From positions 1 to 62,988 of the forward strand of contig DASQWB010000014.1 of the NCBI GenBank assembly GCA_035640455.1: a stretch of 62,988 nucleotides of DNA, read 5' to 3'. The DNA comes from AC-50 sp035640455. Lineage in GTDB: Bacteria > Actinomycetota > Thermoleophilia > Gaiellales > Gaiellaceae. Of this stretch, positions 7,352-15,543 are shown in pieces. The notes beneath the pieces were generated by a model, which worked only from the letters and a program-made list of their open reading frames with translations, searched no databases and had not been told where the DNA came from. Numbering within the stretch: position 1 is the stretch's first letter; each line of letters opens with the position of its first letter. Position numbers and translations under genes: made by a program.

Positions 7352-7750
7352 GTGCACACGCGCGAGGCCGCCTGCAGCTGCGGGCAACTCCATCTGACGG
7401 CGGAGGGCGATCCCTTCCGGATCTCGATGTGTCATTGCCTCGCCTGCCAGCGCCGCACCGGCAGCGCCTTCGGGATGCAGGCGCGGTGGACGGCAGATCA
7501 GGTCCGCGTCGTCGGCCGCTACGCCGACTACGTCCGCACCTCCGACTGGGGCGAGGAGCGGACGTTTCACTTCTGCCCCGACTGCGGCGCCACGGTCTTC
7601 TACGCGACTGCGGGAGCGCCGGACGTCGTCGCGGTTCCGATCGGCGCGTTCGCCGATCCCTCCTTCCCGCCGCCGACCGTCTCCGTCTTCGAATCGCGAC
7701 GGCATCCCTGGCTGTCCCTCCCGGACGCGATCGAGCACGAGGACCACTAA
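7352..7750 (+). CDS. GFA/CENP-V family zinc-binding protein
   Basis: The 132-residue protein has the GFA (glutathione-dependent formaldehyde-activating) fold with the expected zinc ligands: CSCGQL near the start, CHCLACQRRTGSAF and FCPDCGATVFY. Most family members are uncharacterised; a role in thiol-adduct or formaldehyde chemistry is suggested only by the family name. It lies in a same-strand run with the lactamase-fold and cupin genes, separated by 24 and 7 nt. Confidence 0.5.
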   Translation: MHTREAACSCGQLHLTAEGDPFRISMCHCLACQRRTGSAFGMQARWTADQVRVVGRYADYVRTSDWGEERTFHFCPDCGATVFYATAGAPDVVAVPIGAFADPSFPPPTVSVFESRRHPWLSLPDAIEHEDH

Positions 7751-7757
7751 GGGCCGG

Positions 7758-8219
7758 ATGGAGAACATCTACACGGCAGAGCTGCGCGACGAAGGCGACT
7801 ACCGCCGGGCGCGGGTCGGCGAGCGCGCGGGGGCAAAGCACCTCGGTCTGACGGTCTACGAGCTTGCGCCGGGACAGGGCATGCACTTCCACTACCACCT
7901 GCAGCGGGAGGAGCTGCTCGTCGTGCTGGAGGGAACGGTCGCCGTTCGCACCGGCCAGGGCTGGCAGGACGTGTCCGAGGGCGGAGTCGTGGCTTTCCCG
8001 CGCGGAGAGCGCGGGGCGCACGGGTACGAGAACCGCGGCGACCGCCCGGTGCGGCTGCTCATGTTCAGCGAGCAGAACGCGCCCAACGTGAGCGTCTACC
8101 CGGACGCACGGCAGGTCGGCATCTACGACGTCGCCCCGCCGGACGAGCGCCGTTTCGGGGCGCTCTTCAACCTCGCGGACGCGGTCTCGGGCTACGGCAG
8201 CGCCGAACCACGGCCCTGA
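7758..8219 (+). CDS. Cupin-domain protein
   Basis: The 153-residue single-domain cupin shows motif 1 (FHYHLQREELLVVLEGTVAV, with the metal-ligand pattern HxH...E) and motif 2 (FPRGERGAHGYENRG). This supports a metal-binding cupin, perhaps an isomerase or dioxygenase-like enzyme, but the substrate is unknown. Its last 28 bases overlap the 3' end of the convergent gene at 8192-8815. Confidence 0.5.
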   Translation: MENIYTAELRDEGDYRRARVGERAGAKHLGLTVYELAPGQGMHFHYHLQREELLVVLEGTVAVRTGQGWQDVSEGGVVAFPRGERGAHGYENRGDRPVRLLMFSEQNAPNVSVYPDARQVGIYDVAPPDERRFGALFNLADAVSGYGSAEPRP

Positions 8220-8815
8220 CTCGGCTCGCCGAACGCGGGCGGCTGCTCGTTCGGCACGTACGGCCGCTCGCGGTCGCTGCCGAGCTCTGCGACCAGCGCC
8301 TCATAGAGCTCGGGCGTGAGGAACCAGACGCCCGCGTCCGATCCGGCGTAGGCGCGCTCCTCCGAGCCGGCCTGCTCGAGCAGGTCGTTGAGCAGCGCGA
8401 ACCCGCGTGACCACGAGAGGCCCCAGAGGAACGCCCTGTCCTCCGCCGCGGCAGCATCGGCGCCGGCGAGGTCGTAGATCGCGTAGTCGCGGCCGCCCGT
8501 GTAGACGACGTAGCGCGACTCGTCGATCTCCTGCTCGACGTCTTCGGAAATCCGCACGCCCATCCGGTCCAGTGCCGGCCGCAGCTCCTCGAGCCAGTCG
8601 GCGATTCCGCCCTCGGCGAGATCCTCCGGATCGGCTGCGAGGACGAACCGGGCGGTCTCGACCCGCCAGATCGCTTCGATCCCGTCCTTCGCGACGGCAG
8701 TCTTGGCCTTCTCTGCGTCCTCTGGATCGAGGTAGCGGAAGAAGCCGCGCGCGTCGAGCTCGTTCGCGAGCCGCACCTCCTCGGCGGACGGCCGTCGGCG
8801 GAAGAGCGGAGACAT
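8192..8815 (-). CDS. Hypothetical protein
   Basis: The 207-residue product is acidic and helical in its N-terminal half and ends in a disordered, proline-rich tail. I do not recognise a family. The ATG at 8815 is chosen because coding character collapses further upstream; this start overlaps the divergent DUF4395 start within the tetranucleotide CATG. The 3' end overlaps the cupin gene by 28 nt. Third-position GC is high, so it is a resident gene. Function unknown. Confidence 0.5.
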   Translation of the reverse strand: MSPLFRRRPSAEEVRLANELDARGFFRYLDPEDAEKAKTAVAKDGIEAIWRVETARFVLAADPEDLAEGGIADWLEELRPALDRMGVRISEDVEQEIDESRYVVYTGGRDYAIYDLAGADAAAAEDRAFLWGLSWSRGFALLNDLLEQAGSEERAYAGSDAGVWFLTPELYEALVAELGSDRERPYVPNEQPPAFGEPSQGRGSALP

Positions 8816-9320
8816 GGTTGCAATACTTCCCGAAGTGAAGCGACTCGCCCACCCGTACCGCGACCTCGACGTCATCGACTCGCGCGCGCCTCGGTTCAAC
8901 CAAGCGACGATCGGCGTGCTCTCGGCGATCGCGGTCGCGACCGGCTGGTGGTGGCTGCTCGGCGTCGGCGCGGCGCAGCTCGTCGTCGGGCTCACGCTTG
9001 GCCGGCGGTTCTGCCTCCCCTGCCTCGCCTACTTCGAGCTCGTCCAGCCGCGCTTCGGCGAAGGGCCGCTCGAGGACTCGCGGCCGCCGCGCTTCGCGAA
9101 CCTCGTCGGCGCGGTCTTCCTCGGCGGGTCGACGGCGGCCTATGCGGCCGGAGCTCCCACGCTTGGCGCGATCCTCGGCAGCCTCGTCGCCGGGCTCGCG
9201 CTCCTTGCTGCCGCGACCGGCTTCTGCACCGGCTGTGAGGCATACAAGCTCGGGCGGCTCCTCCTCGGCCGGCCGTTCGTCTCGTGCCCGCTGCCTCCGC
9301 AGCCGGCACGCGGCCGGTGA
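8814..9320 (+). CDS. DUF4395 membrane protein
   Basis: The 168-residue protein matches DUF4395: VIDSRAPRFNQATIGVL near the start, GRRFCLPCLAYFELVQPRFG, then DSRPPRFANLVGAVFLGG and FCTGCEAYKLG. It has about four predicted membrane segments with two conserved CxxC pairs (residues about 64-67 and 137-140), suggesting a thiol-redox role at the membrane; members often sit near thioredoxin-like genes. The stop overlaps the next start (GTGA), so it is coupled to the AlkB-like gene. Confidence 0.5.
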   Translation: MVAILPEVKRLAHPYRDLDVIDSRAPRFNQATIGVLSAIAVATGWWWLLGVGAAQLVVGLTLGRRFCLPCLAYFELVQPRFGEGPLEDSRPPRFANLVGAVFLGGSTAAYAAGAPTLGAILGSLVAGLALLAAATGFCTGCEAYKLGRLLLGRPFVSCPLPPQPARGR

Positions 9321-9871
9321 TCGAGGACCGGCCCGACGGGCTCGTCTACCGGCCCGAGCTGCTGACGCACGAGGAGGAGCAGGCGCTCCTCGACGAGCTC
9401 GAGCGGCTCGACTTCCGCGAGATCCGAATGCACGGCGTCGTCGCGAAGCGCACCGCGCGCCACTTCGGCGTCGACTACGACTACGAGCGCCGCGCCGCCC
9501 TCCACGAGGCCGAGCCGATCCCCGAGTGGCTGGTTCCGGTCCGGGAGCGCGCCGCGGAGCTCGCGGAGGTCGAGCTCGACGAGCTCGCCGAGATCCTCGT
9601 CCAGCGCTACCCGCCCGGCGCGCAGATCGGCTGGCACCGCGACGCGCCTACATTCGGGACCGTCGTCGGAGTCTCGCTCGGCTCGCGGGCGCGGATGCGC
9701 TTCCGCCGCGACAAGGGCGGCGTCCGGCGCACCTTCGAGCTCGAGCTGGAGCCGCGGTCGGGCTACGTCCTCACCGGCGAGGCACGCAACGCGTGGCAGC
9801 ACCACGTGCCGCCGGCGAAGGCGCTCCGCTACTCGATCACCTTTCGCACGCTGCGCAGGCGCGCGACATAG
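9317..9871 (+). CDS. AlkB-like 2-oxoglutarate/Fe(II) dioxygenase
   Basis: The 184-residue protein has the double-stranded beta-helix core of AlkB-type enzymes: AEILVQRYPPGAQIGWHRDAP with the HxD iron ligands, MRFRR, and the distal His and Arg in WQHHVPPAKALRYSITFR. Family members remove alkyl groups from nucleic acids by oxidation. The start GTG overlaps the DUF4395 stop, giving the expected N-terminus (DGLVYRPELLTHEEEQALL). DNA or RNA repair is the family expectation; the substrate is unproven. Confidence 0.5.
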   Translation: MIEDRPDGLVYRPELLTHEEEQALLDELERLDFREIRMHGVVAKRTARHFGVDYDYERRAALHEAEPIPEWLVPVRERAAELAEVELDELAEILVQRYPPGAQIGWHRDAPTFGTVVGVSLGSRARMRFRRDKGGVRRTFELELEPRSGYVLTGEARNAWQHHVPPAKALRYSITFRTLRRRAT

Positions 9872-9948
9872 CGCCGGTTCGCTCGCGTGCGGGTCGTCTA
9901 CCCGGACAGGGGATCGTCTGCCCGCCGCCCGAGCACGATGAAGCGGGC

Positions 9949-10593
9949 GTGGGTCGCCTCGCCTCGCTTGCTCTCGTCCTCGTCTTCGCGCTCGCTCTCG
10001 CGGCGACGGCCTCGGCGGGGCCGCGCGACGAGAAGGAACGCCTGACGAACGCCGACATGGCGCTCGCGCGGCACGCGCTCGTCCGGCAGAGCGACCTCGT
10101 CCCCGGCTGGACGGCGCTGAACGTGCCTCTCTCGCACGGACCCCGCTGCCGCGGCTACAACCCCGACTTCTCGCGGTTCACGGTCACCGGCAGGGCCGGC
10201 TCGGGGTTCACGCACGGTTCCGGAACCGCGATCGCCTCGGCCGTCGAGCTCTACGCCAGCGCCGCGCAGGCTTCCGGCGACTTCGCTCTCGGATCCCAGC
10301 CCGGCTTCCTCTCGTGCTTCAGCTCGAAGCTCGCGCGGCAGTTCGCGAAGTCCGGGGTCGCGGTCTCGGTGGCGTCTCAGCGATCGAACCGGTCGCCGCG
10401 CGTCGGCGCGCGGTCGCTGTCGTGGCACATCGTCTTCAGGCTCACGGTCGCGGGCCGCTCGGTGCCGTACTACGTCGACCTCTACGCCTTCCAGGTGAAT
10501 CGCGCCATCGGCTCGCTCTCGTTCCAGTCGCTCAGCAAGCCGGTCCCGCGCCAGATCGCGCTCGCACGGCTCGTCGCTTCGCGCCTGAGCTAG
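9949..10593 (+). CDS. Secreted hypothetical protein
   Basis: The 214-residue product starts with a clear signal peptide (LASLALVLVFALALAATASA) and continues as a soluble domain with ADMALARHALVRQSDLVPGW and two mature-domain cysteines that could pair. The DLVPGW block recalls extracytoplasmic sensor-type domains of actinobacteria, but I do not recognise the family. GTG 9949 is chosen because it places the signal peptide at the N-terminus. It faces the holin-like gene, with only 3 nt between the two stops. Confidence 0.5.
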   Translation: MGRLASLALVLVFALALAATASAGPRDEKERLTNADMALARHALVRQSDLVPGWTALNVPLSHGPRCRGYNPDFSRFTVTGRAGSGFTHGSGTAIASAVELYASAAQASGDFALGSQPGFLSCFSSKLARQFAKSGVAVSVASQRSNRSPRVGARSLSWHIVFRLTVAGRSVPYYVDLYAFQVNRAIGSLSFQSLSKPVPRQIALARLVASRLS

Positions 10594-10596
10594 CCC

Positions 10597-10980
10597 TCAG
10601 ATCGTCCGCGGGCGGCGCGTCCCTGCCTCGAGCCGATCGACGACCTCGCGGCCGATCCAGTTCACGGCCCAGACGACGACCACGACTCCCACGTACGTCC
10701 AGAAGCCGTCGATCGAGAAGTTCGGCGCGATCCACTCCGCGAGCGCGACCATCGCGATGTTGATCACGAGGTAGAAGAAGCCGAGCGTGACGACGATCAG
10801 CGGTAGCGTCAGCACCGCGACGACCGGCTTGATGATCGTGTTCGCGATGCCGAGGACGGCCGAGCCGATCAGGTAGGCCGCCCAGCCGTGAATCCTGACG
10901 CTGCCCCAGAGCGCGTCCGCCGCCCACAGCGCGGCGGCGTTGATCGCCCACGCGATGGCCAGCTTCGGCAGAAGGGTCAT
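10597..10980 (-). CDS. Phage holin family 4-type membrane protein
   Basis: The 127-residue protein has four predicted membrane helices and the conserved middle block GIANTIIKPVVAVLTLPL followed by LGFFYLVINIAMVALAEW, diagnostic for the phage_holin_4_2 family. In chromosomes these proteins are common and unlinked to phage; their role in the cytoplasmic membrane is unknown. It directly follows the alpha/beta hydrolase gene on the same strand, 4 nt apart. Confidence 0.5.
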   Translation of the reverse strand: MTLLPKLAIAWAINAAALWAADALWGSVRIHGWAAYLIGSAVLGIANTIIKPVVAVLTLPLIVVTLGFFYLVINIAMVALAEWIAPNFSIDGFWTYVGVVVVVWAVNWIGREVVDRLEAGTRRPRTI

Positions 10981-10984
10981 GCGG

Positions 10985-11815
10985 TCAGTCTACGGACCCG
11001 AGGAGCCGCTCGACCGCGGCCCGGAAGGCGGCCGGCTGCTCGATCCACGGGAAGTGGCCGCAGTCGGGGATCGTCTCCACCCGCGCGCCCGGGATCAGCG
11101 TCGCGGTGTCGCCGAGCGGCATCGGGTCGTCCTCGCCGTGCACGAACAGGGCCGGCAAGCGCGCCGCCGGAAGCCCACGGGCGAGCGTGCCGCGCTCGAA
11201 GTGCTCGGCGAGCGAGCGGTTCGTCTCGATCGACGCCTGGACGCCGACCCGCTCCGGCGGCGGGAGCGCCCTCTCCGGCCGCACGAAGTAGTGCCGCCAG
11301 ATGAGCGCGAAGCGCTCGAGGAGCTCGGCCTCCGTCACGTCACCCGCCCGCCGGCGCTCCTCGATCTCGCGGATGCGTGCCGACTGCTCCCGGCTGAGCC
11401 GGCGGCGCAGGTGCTCCTCGTACGCGGCGAAGACTGAGCCGTCGGCGCCGAGCGCGTCGATGCAGAGGACGCCGACGAGCCGCTCCGGGTGGGCGACGAC
11501 GAGATGGAGCGCCAGCTGCCCGCCCCACGAGTGGCCGATCGCCCAGGCGCGCTCGAGGCCGAAGGAGTCGAGGACGGCGAGCGCGTCGGCAATGTGCGCC
11601 TCGACCGTGTACGGCGCGCCCCCTCCCGAGGGCGGCGTCCCGCGCTGCGTGTAGCGGATCGTCGAGAAGAGACCGTCGAGGATCTCCGCGCAGCCGTTCG
11701 TGTAGTCGGGGACGGCCGCGCCGCCGTGAAGGAGCAGTGCCGGCGCGCCCGACCCGCCGCGATGCCCGCGGAGGACGCCGCCGTCGACGGAAAGCTCGAA
11801 CGGCTGCTCGTCCAC
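10985..11815 (-). CDS. Alpha/beta hydrolase
   Basis: The 276-residue protein has an alpha/beta hydrolase core: LLLHGGAAVPDY (oxyanion region), the nucleophile elbow GHSWGG (about residues 95-100), an acid in FVHGEDDPM and the catalytic histidine in PDCGHFPW. A lid domain lies between about residues 135 and 215. Prolyl iminopeptidase-like enzymes look similar, but the substrate cannot be assigned. It heads a short operon with the holin-like gene. Confidence 0.5.
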   Translation of the reverse strand: MDEQPFELSVDGGVLRGHRGGSGAPALLLHGGAAVPDYTNGCAEILDGLFSTIRYTQRGTPPSGGGAPYTVEAHIADALAVLDSFGLERAWAIGHSWGGQLALHLVVAHPERLVGVLCIDALGADGSVFAAYEEHLRRRLSREQSARIREIEERRRAGDVTEAELLERFALIWRHYFVRPERALPPPERVGVQASIETNRSLAEHFERGTLARGLPAARLPALFVHGEDDPMPLGDTATLIPGARVETIPDCGHFPWIEQPAAFRAAVERLLGSVD

Positions 11816-11838
11816 AGGCCGACTCTACGATCATCCGC

Positions 11839-12426
11839 GTGGAGCCCGTCTTCTTCGCCTCGCCGTCGGAGTTCCGGACCTGGCTCGCCGAGCACCACGA
11901 CCGGGCGGACGAGCTCTGGGTCGGCTTCCACAAGAAGGCGACCGGAAGGCCGAGCATGACGTGGCCGGAGTCGGTCGACGAGGCGCTCTGCTTCGGCTGG
12001 ATCGACGCCGTCCGCAAGAGCCTCGGTCCCGACGCGTATGCGATCCGGTTCACGCCGCGGAAGGTGCGGAGCACCTGGAGCGCCGTGAACATCGCGCGGG
12101 TGCAGGAGCTGATCGCCGAAGGTCGCATGCAGCCGGCGGGGCTTCGCGCCTTCGAGGCCCGCACCGACGACAGGTCGGCGATCTACGCCTACGAGCAGCG
12201 GCACGGCGCGAAGCTCGCGCCCGAGGACGAGCGGCAGTTCCGATCCGAGGAGCGGGCCTGGTCGTTCTTCCAGGCCCAGCCGCCGTCGTACCGGAAGACG
12301 GCGATCTGGTGGGTCGCGAGCGCGAAGCGCGACGAGACGAGGCGCAGGCGCCTGCGCACTCTGATCGAGGACTCGGCGAAGGGCGTGAGGATCCGGCAGC
12401 TCAGGCGCCGGGAGGCAGGAGGATGA
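11839..12426 (+). CDS. YdeI/OmpD-associated family protein
   Basis: The 195-residue protein matches the YdeI family (bacteriocin-protection-type) in FRTWLAEHHDRADELWVGFH, SVDEALCFGWIDAVRKSL, RKVRSTWSAVNIARVQELI and the C-terminal YRKTAIWWVASAKRDETRRR. The molecular function is unknown. GTG 11839 gives the standard N-terminus; the start diverges from the alpha/beta hydrolase by 23 bp. The 3' end overlaps the convergent quinone oxidoreductase by 26 nt. Confidence 0.5.
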   Translation: MEPVFFASPSEFRTWLAEHHDRADELWVGFHKKATGRPSMTWPESVDEALCFGWIDAVRKSLGPDAYAIRFTPRKVRSTWSAVNIARVQELIAEGRMQPAGLRAFEARTDDRSAIYAYEQRHGAKLAPEDERQFRSEERAWSFFQAQPPSYRKTAIWWVASAKRDETRRRRLRTLIEDSAKGVRIRQLRRREAGG

Positions 12427-13339
12427 GCTTCCCCGTCGTCCGGCGCGACTCGAGGTCCTCCTGCGCGCGGCGCGCTTCCTCGAGCGGGTAGCGGCCGCCG
12501 ATCCGCACCTTCAGCTTCCCCTCGCGCACCCACTCGAAGACGTCGCGCGCCCGCTCGAGCAGCTCCTCGCGCGTCGCCGTGTAATGGTGCAGCTGCGGGC
12601 GGGTCAGGTACAGCGACTTCCCCTGGATCTTCGGCACCGGGACCGGGTCCGGCTGGCCGCTCGCGGCGCCGTACAGCACCATGAAGCCGCGCGGGCGGAG
12701 CGCGTCGAGGCTCTCGTCGAAGGTCGTCCGGCCGACGCCGTCGTATACGACCGTTGCTCCGTCGCCCGTCAGCTCGCGCACCCGCTCGGCGAAGCCCTCG
12801 TAGCGGAGTACCTCGTCGGCGCCGGCCTCGCGGGCCAACCTCGCCTTCTCGTCGCTCGAGGTCACCGCGACGACCTGGCCGCCGCGGAGCTTCACGATCT
12901 GCATCAGGAGCTGCCCCACGCCGCCGGCCGCGGCGAGCACCACGACGTCGTCGCCCGGCCGTACGCGATACGTGCTCGTCGCGAGGTACTGCGCGGTCGT
13001 GCCCTGGAGAAGCACCGCCGCCGCGAGCTCGCTCGAGACGCCCTCCGGAATCGGCACCGCCTCGCGCTCGGGGACGACGACCCGCTCCGCGTAGCTTCCG
13101 GGCGCCGCCTTCCACGCCACCGGCTCGCCCGTGCCGACGACCGTTCCGGCTCCCTCGGCGCCCGCGACGTAGGGCGGCTCGCCGCCGTAGACGCCTTCGC
13201 GCTCGTAGACGTCGCGGAAGTTGACGCCGATCGCCTCGGCGTCGACGAGTAGCTCGCCCTCGCCCGGCTCGGGCTCCGGCACGTCCTGCGGCTCGAGCAC
13301 CTCGGAGCCGCCGTGCCTCGTGACGACGACGGCTCTCAC
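12401..13339 (-). CDS. NADPH:quinone oxidoreductase (zeta-crystallin/QOR type)
   Basis: The 312-residue MDR-superfamily protein has the QOR blocks AIGVNFRDVYEREGVYGGE, GAEGAGTVVGTGEPVAW, LLQGTTAQYLATSTYRVRPG and the Rossmann motif VLAAAGGVGQLLMQIVK. It lacks the zinc-binding cysteine lobe, as expected for the quinone reductase branch. It reduces quinones or enones using NADPH in the cytoplasm. Its GTG overlaps the stop of the upstream cupin gene (GTGA), so the two are coupled. Confidence 0.5.
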   Translation of the reverse strand: MRAVVVTRHGGSEVLEPQDVPEPEPGEGELLVDAEAIGVNFRDVYEREGVYGGEPPYVAGAEGAGTVVGTGEPVAWKAAPGSYAERVVVPEREAVPIPEGVSSELAAAVLLQGTTAQYLATSTYRVRPGDDVVVLAAAGGVGQLLMQIVKLRGGQVVAVTSSDEKARLAREAGADEVLRYEGFAERVRELTGDGATVVYDGVGRTTFDESLDALRPRGFMVLYGAASGQPDPVPVPKIQGKSLYLTRPQLHHYTATREELLERARDVFEWVREGKLKVRIGGRYPLEEARRAQEDLESRRTTGKLILLPPGA

Positions 13340-13725
13340 GGCCAGCGAGGCGCCCGCGAGTCGAGCGGCTCGAGCGCGCGCCAGTCGTCCCGCGGCGGCG
13401 AGAAGACGTCGATCACCACGGCGCCGTCCGGCCCCGCGGTCGCCTCGTGCTGCGTGTTCGACGGGATCGTCCACGTGTCGCCGGGGCCGAGCTCCTGCAC
13501 CTCGTCGCCGACCCGGAAGCTCATCGAGCCTGCGAGGACGATGCCCAGCTGCTCGTTCTCGTGCGCGTGCTCGAAGACGACGGCGCCGGCGTCCAGCTCG
13601 ACCACGGTCAGTGTGATCCGCTCGCCCTCCACGGCGCGGGCGATGATCCCGTGCCAGATCGGAAGCGGCCCGAGCTGCGCTAGGTCGTGGAACGCGCTCG
13701 CCGGATCGCCTCGATCAGATCCCAC
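13336..13725 (-). CDS. Cupin-domain protein
   Basis: A small cupin is visible in VVFEHAHENEQLGIVLAGSM (HxH...E metal pattern), DTWTIPSNTQHEA and a C-terminal DVFSPPRDDW. It is coupled to the quinone oxidoreductase by a GTGA overlap. The start is uncertain: the nearest in-frame start codon is GTG 13725, which lies inside the 3' end of the upstream Rho-like gene and adds about 20 residues to the usual length. Confidence 0.5.
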   Translation of the reverse strand: MGSDRGDPASAFHDLAQLGPLPIWHGIIARAVEGERITLTVVELDAGAVVFEHAHENEQLGIVLAGSMSFRVGDEVQELGPGDTWTIPSNTQHEATAGPDGAVVIDVFSPPRDDWRALEPLDSRAPRWP

Positions 13726-13967
13726 TTGCCCATCTTCGAGCGGCCGGGGATCGCTTCCTTCTTCGCGATCTCGTAGAGCTGCTCGCGGTTCCGGTCCTCG
13801 AGCGCGGCCCCCGGGCGACCGCCGCGGGCACGTCCTCGCGCCGCCTGCTCGCCCAGCCCGCGCCTCGTGCTCGCGGGCAGGTTCGCGATCGTCCGCTTCC
13901 GCTTTGCGGCCTGCTGCGCCTTCTTCACGTTCCGCATGGCGGCCTCGATCTGTTTCCTCGTTGCCAT
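13680..13967 (-). CDS. Rho-N-domain-like small basic protein
   Basis: The 95-residue protein is basic at the N-terminus (ATRKQIEAAMRNVKKAQQAA) and ends with a helix-extended-loop-helix of the Rho termination factor N-terminal type (REQLYEIAKKEAIPGRSKMG). These small proteins are common in soil actinobacteria and presumably bind nucleic acid. The second ATG (13967) is preferred because AGGGA lies 6 nt upstream of it. The 3' end overlaps the proposed cupin start. Confidence 0.5.
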   Translation of the reverse strand: MATRKQIEAAMRNVKKAQQAAKRKRTIANLPASTRRGLGEQAARGRARGGRPGAALEDRNREQLYEIAKKEAIPGRSKMGKWDLIEAIRRARSTT

Positions 13968-14029
13968 GCGCATTCCCTACCCGAATGCGGAGGGGACTAT
14001 TCAACGTCCGCACAAGGCGCTAGGGTCAG

Positions 14030-14239
14030 ATGATGGAGCGACCAGGCATCATGGCTCCGCCGGTGCTGTACGAGTCACGGCCCCTGCTCGCGTGCTCACG
14101 ACCGGTCCGCGCCGGCGTAATGGCGCCCGGACCGCACCTCGATATCGACCACGCTGCCGCGATCCGCGCCCTGCTGTGGGTCGTCGCCGCGGTTCTCGGG
14201 CTTGTCGAGCTCCTCCTGCTGACGTCCCCGAGCAGCTAG
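14030..14239 (+). CDS. Small membrane protein (doubtful)
   Basis: A 69-residue ORF with moderate coding bias ends in one predicted membrane helix (ALLWVVAAVLGLVELLLL). A shorter version could start at ATG 14120. It converges on the DUF7218 gene with overlapping stops. It may be a real single-pass protein, but there is no family support. Confidence 0.5.
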   Translation: MMERPGIMAPPVLYESRPLLACSRPVRAGVMAPGPHLDIDHAAAIRALLWVVAAVLGLVELLLLTSPSS

Positions 14240-14460
14240 CTCTTCCGCGCGGTTGCCCGGCCGCCCTTGCGGCCCGCGGCTTTCTTCTGCGCGGTCGTGC
14301 CGCCCTGAGATGAGCTACTGCCCGAGCCTGACTTCTTCCCGCCGCGGCTCGAGGCGCCCGGCGAGTTGGCGATCTTCGCCGCGCGCTCCTTCGACATGCC
14401 CTTCTTCCTCAGGCCTTCGTACTGCTTCTCGTTCTTGACGCTGGCTCGTTTGTTCGGCAT
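14236..14460 (-). CDS. DUF7218-like small basic protein
   Basis: The 74-residue protein begins with NEKQYEGLRKKGMSKERAAK, typical of the short DUF7218-type proteins found in actinobacteria, and continues as a Gly/Ser/Lys-rich disordered tail ending GRKGGRATARKS. A nucleoid-associated or DNA-protective role is guessed from composition only. Its 5' leader contains the remains of a glyoxalase gene. Confidence 0.5.
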   Translation of the reverse strand: MPNKRASVKNEKQYEGLRKKGMSKERAAKIANSPGASSRGGKKSGSGSSSSQGGTTAQKKAAGRKGGRATARKS

Positions 14461-14484
14461 GCAGCTCTCGTTCCCGTCCCGCTG

Positions 14485-14611
14485 GAGAGGAAACGTCTAC
14501 ATGGTGCGGGCTGTCGCCGGGGTCGGGGACGTCGAGGCCGAGCAGGCGGTAGAAGCGCACCGAGTCGGCGAGGTCGCTCGTGACGATCCCGATCGTGGCG
14601 AGCCGGGCCAC
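14485..14611 (-). pseudogene. Truncated VOC/glyoxalase-family gene
   Basis: From ATG 14611 the frame encodes a typical VOC beginning (ATIGIVTSDLADSVRFYRLL, then GLDVPDPGDSPHHVD) and then loses all similarity after about 40 residues, running into the DUF7218 leader. A complete VOC module is about 120 residues, so this is a 5' stub of a deleted gene. It lies head to tail with the decayed oxidase upstream. Confidence 0.5.
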
Positions 14612-14621
14612 GCCGCCGACC

Positions 14622-15522
14622 CTAACGAATGCTTTGCCGGAAGCGGAAGAAGCCGGTCGGGTCGTAGCGGTGCGCGAAGTGGAGCACCGCCTCGAGGAAC
14701 GTTCGCGACTTGACCTCCACGTGGGTGGGCGTCCCGACGGCGAGCGGTGGCGCGAGCGCCGCCTGGAGATCCGCCGCCGAGCCGAGGTACTGCCCTGCCG
14801 AGGTGACGTGCGTCCGCGTCTCCGTCGCCGTCAGGTTCAGGTCGAGCGAGGTACGTCGCCACCTCGCCGACCGGCGTGGCGCGGAACGTGAAGCTCGTGA
14901 CGACGCCGAAGTTGCCGCCGCCCCCGCCGCGGCAGGCCCAGAAGAGGTCGGCATGGCGCCGCGCGTCGCAGCGCAGCACCTCGCCGGCCGCGGTCACGAT
15001 CATCAGGCCCTCCAGCGCGTCGCACGTGAGCCCGAGCTTCCGCACCGCGTAGCCGTGGCCGCCGCCGAGGATGAGCCCGGCGATGCCGACAGACGGGCCG
15101 TCCCCGCCGGGATCATGAGGCCCTCTGTGGCCAGCGCGGCGTAGACGTCGACGAGGAGCGCGCCGACGACGGCGCGTCCCTCGGAGGCGCGCACGTGGTT
15201 CAGCCGGAAAAACGTCGAGGACGACGCCGCTCGTCGTCGAATAGCCGCCGTAGCTGTGCCCGCCTGACCGCGGCTCGAGGTGGACGCCGTGGCGCCGCGC
15301 CCAGCGGATCGTGTGCACGACGTCGCCGACGGTCTCGCAGAAGACGATCGCCCGCGGCCGAATGGCGTCGAACCGCGTGCTGTAGAGGGGCCGGGCCTGG
15401 TCGTAGCCGGAGCTCGACGGCGTGACGACGTCTCCGGCGAAGCCGTGCTGGAGGTCACGAAGAGGCGGGCGCGACGAGAAGCTTGGCGCGACGAGCGCGG
15501 CGCCTGCCGCCAACCCGCGCAC
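14622..15522 (-). pseudogene. Decayed FAD-linked (berberine-bridge-type) oxidoreductase
   Basis: Fragments of a BBE-type FAD oxidase appear in order but in different frames: VVHTIRWARRHGVHLEPRSG with GGHSYGG, then LLVDVYAALATEGLMIPAGT, then the first frame again with GIAGLILGGGHGYAVRKLGL and DLFWACRGGGGGNFGVVTSF, then a third frame ending with LHFAHRYDPTGFFRFRQSI. The total is about 300 residues against 450-480 for the family, so a piece of the substrate domain is also missing. With at least three frame changes and a deletion, this is a genuine pseudogene and not a single sequencing error. The first codon is GTG at 15522. Confidence 0.5.
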
Positions 15523-15543
15523 GAGGGAACTCGCGCCGGTCGA

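Noticed and set aside
10597..10980. Phage holin as evidence for a prophage
   Set aside because: This family is a common chromosomal membrane protein; no phage structural, integrase or lysis genes surround it.
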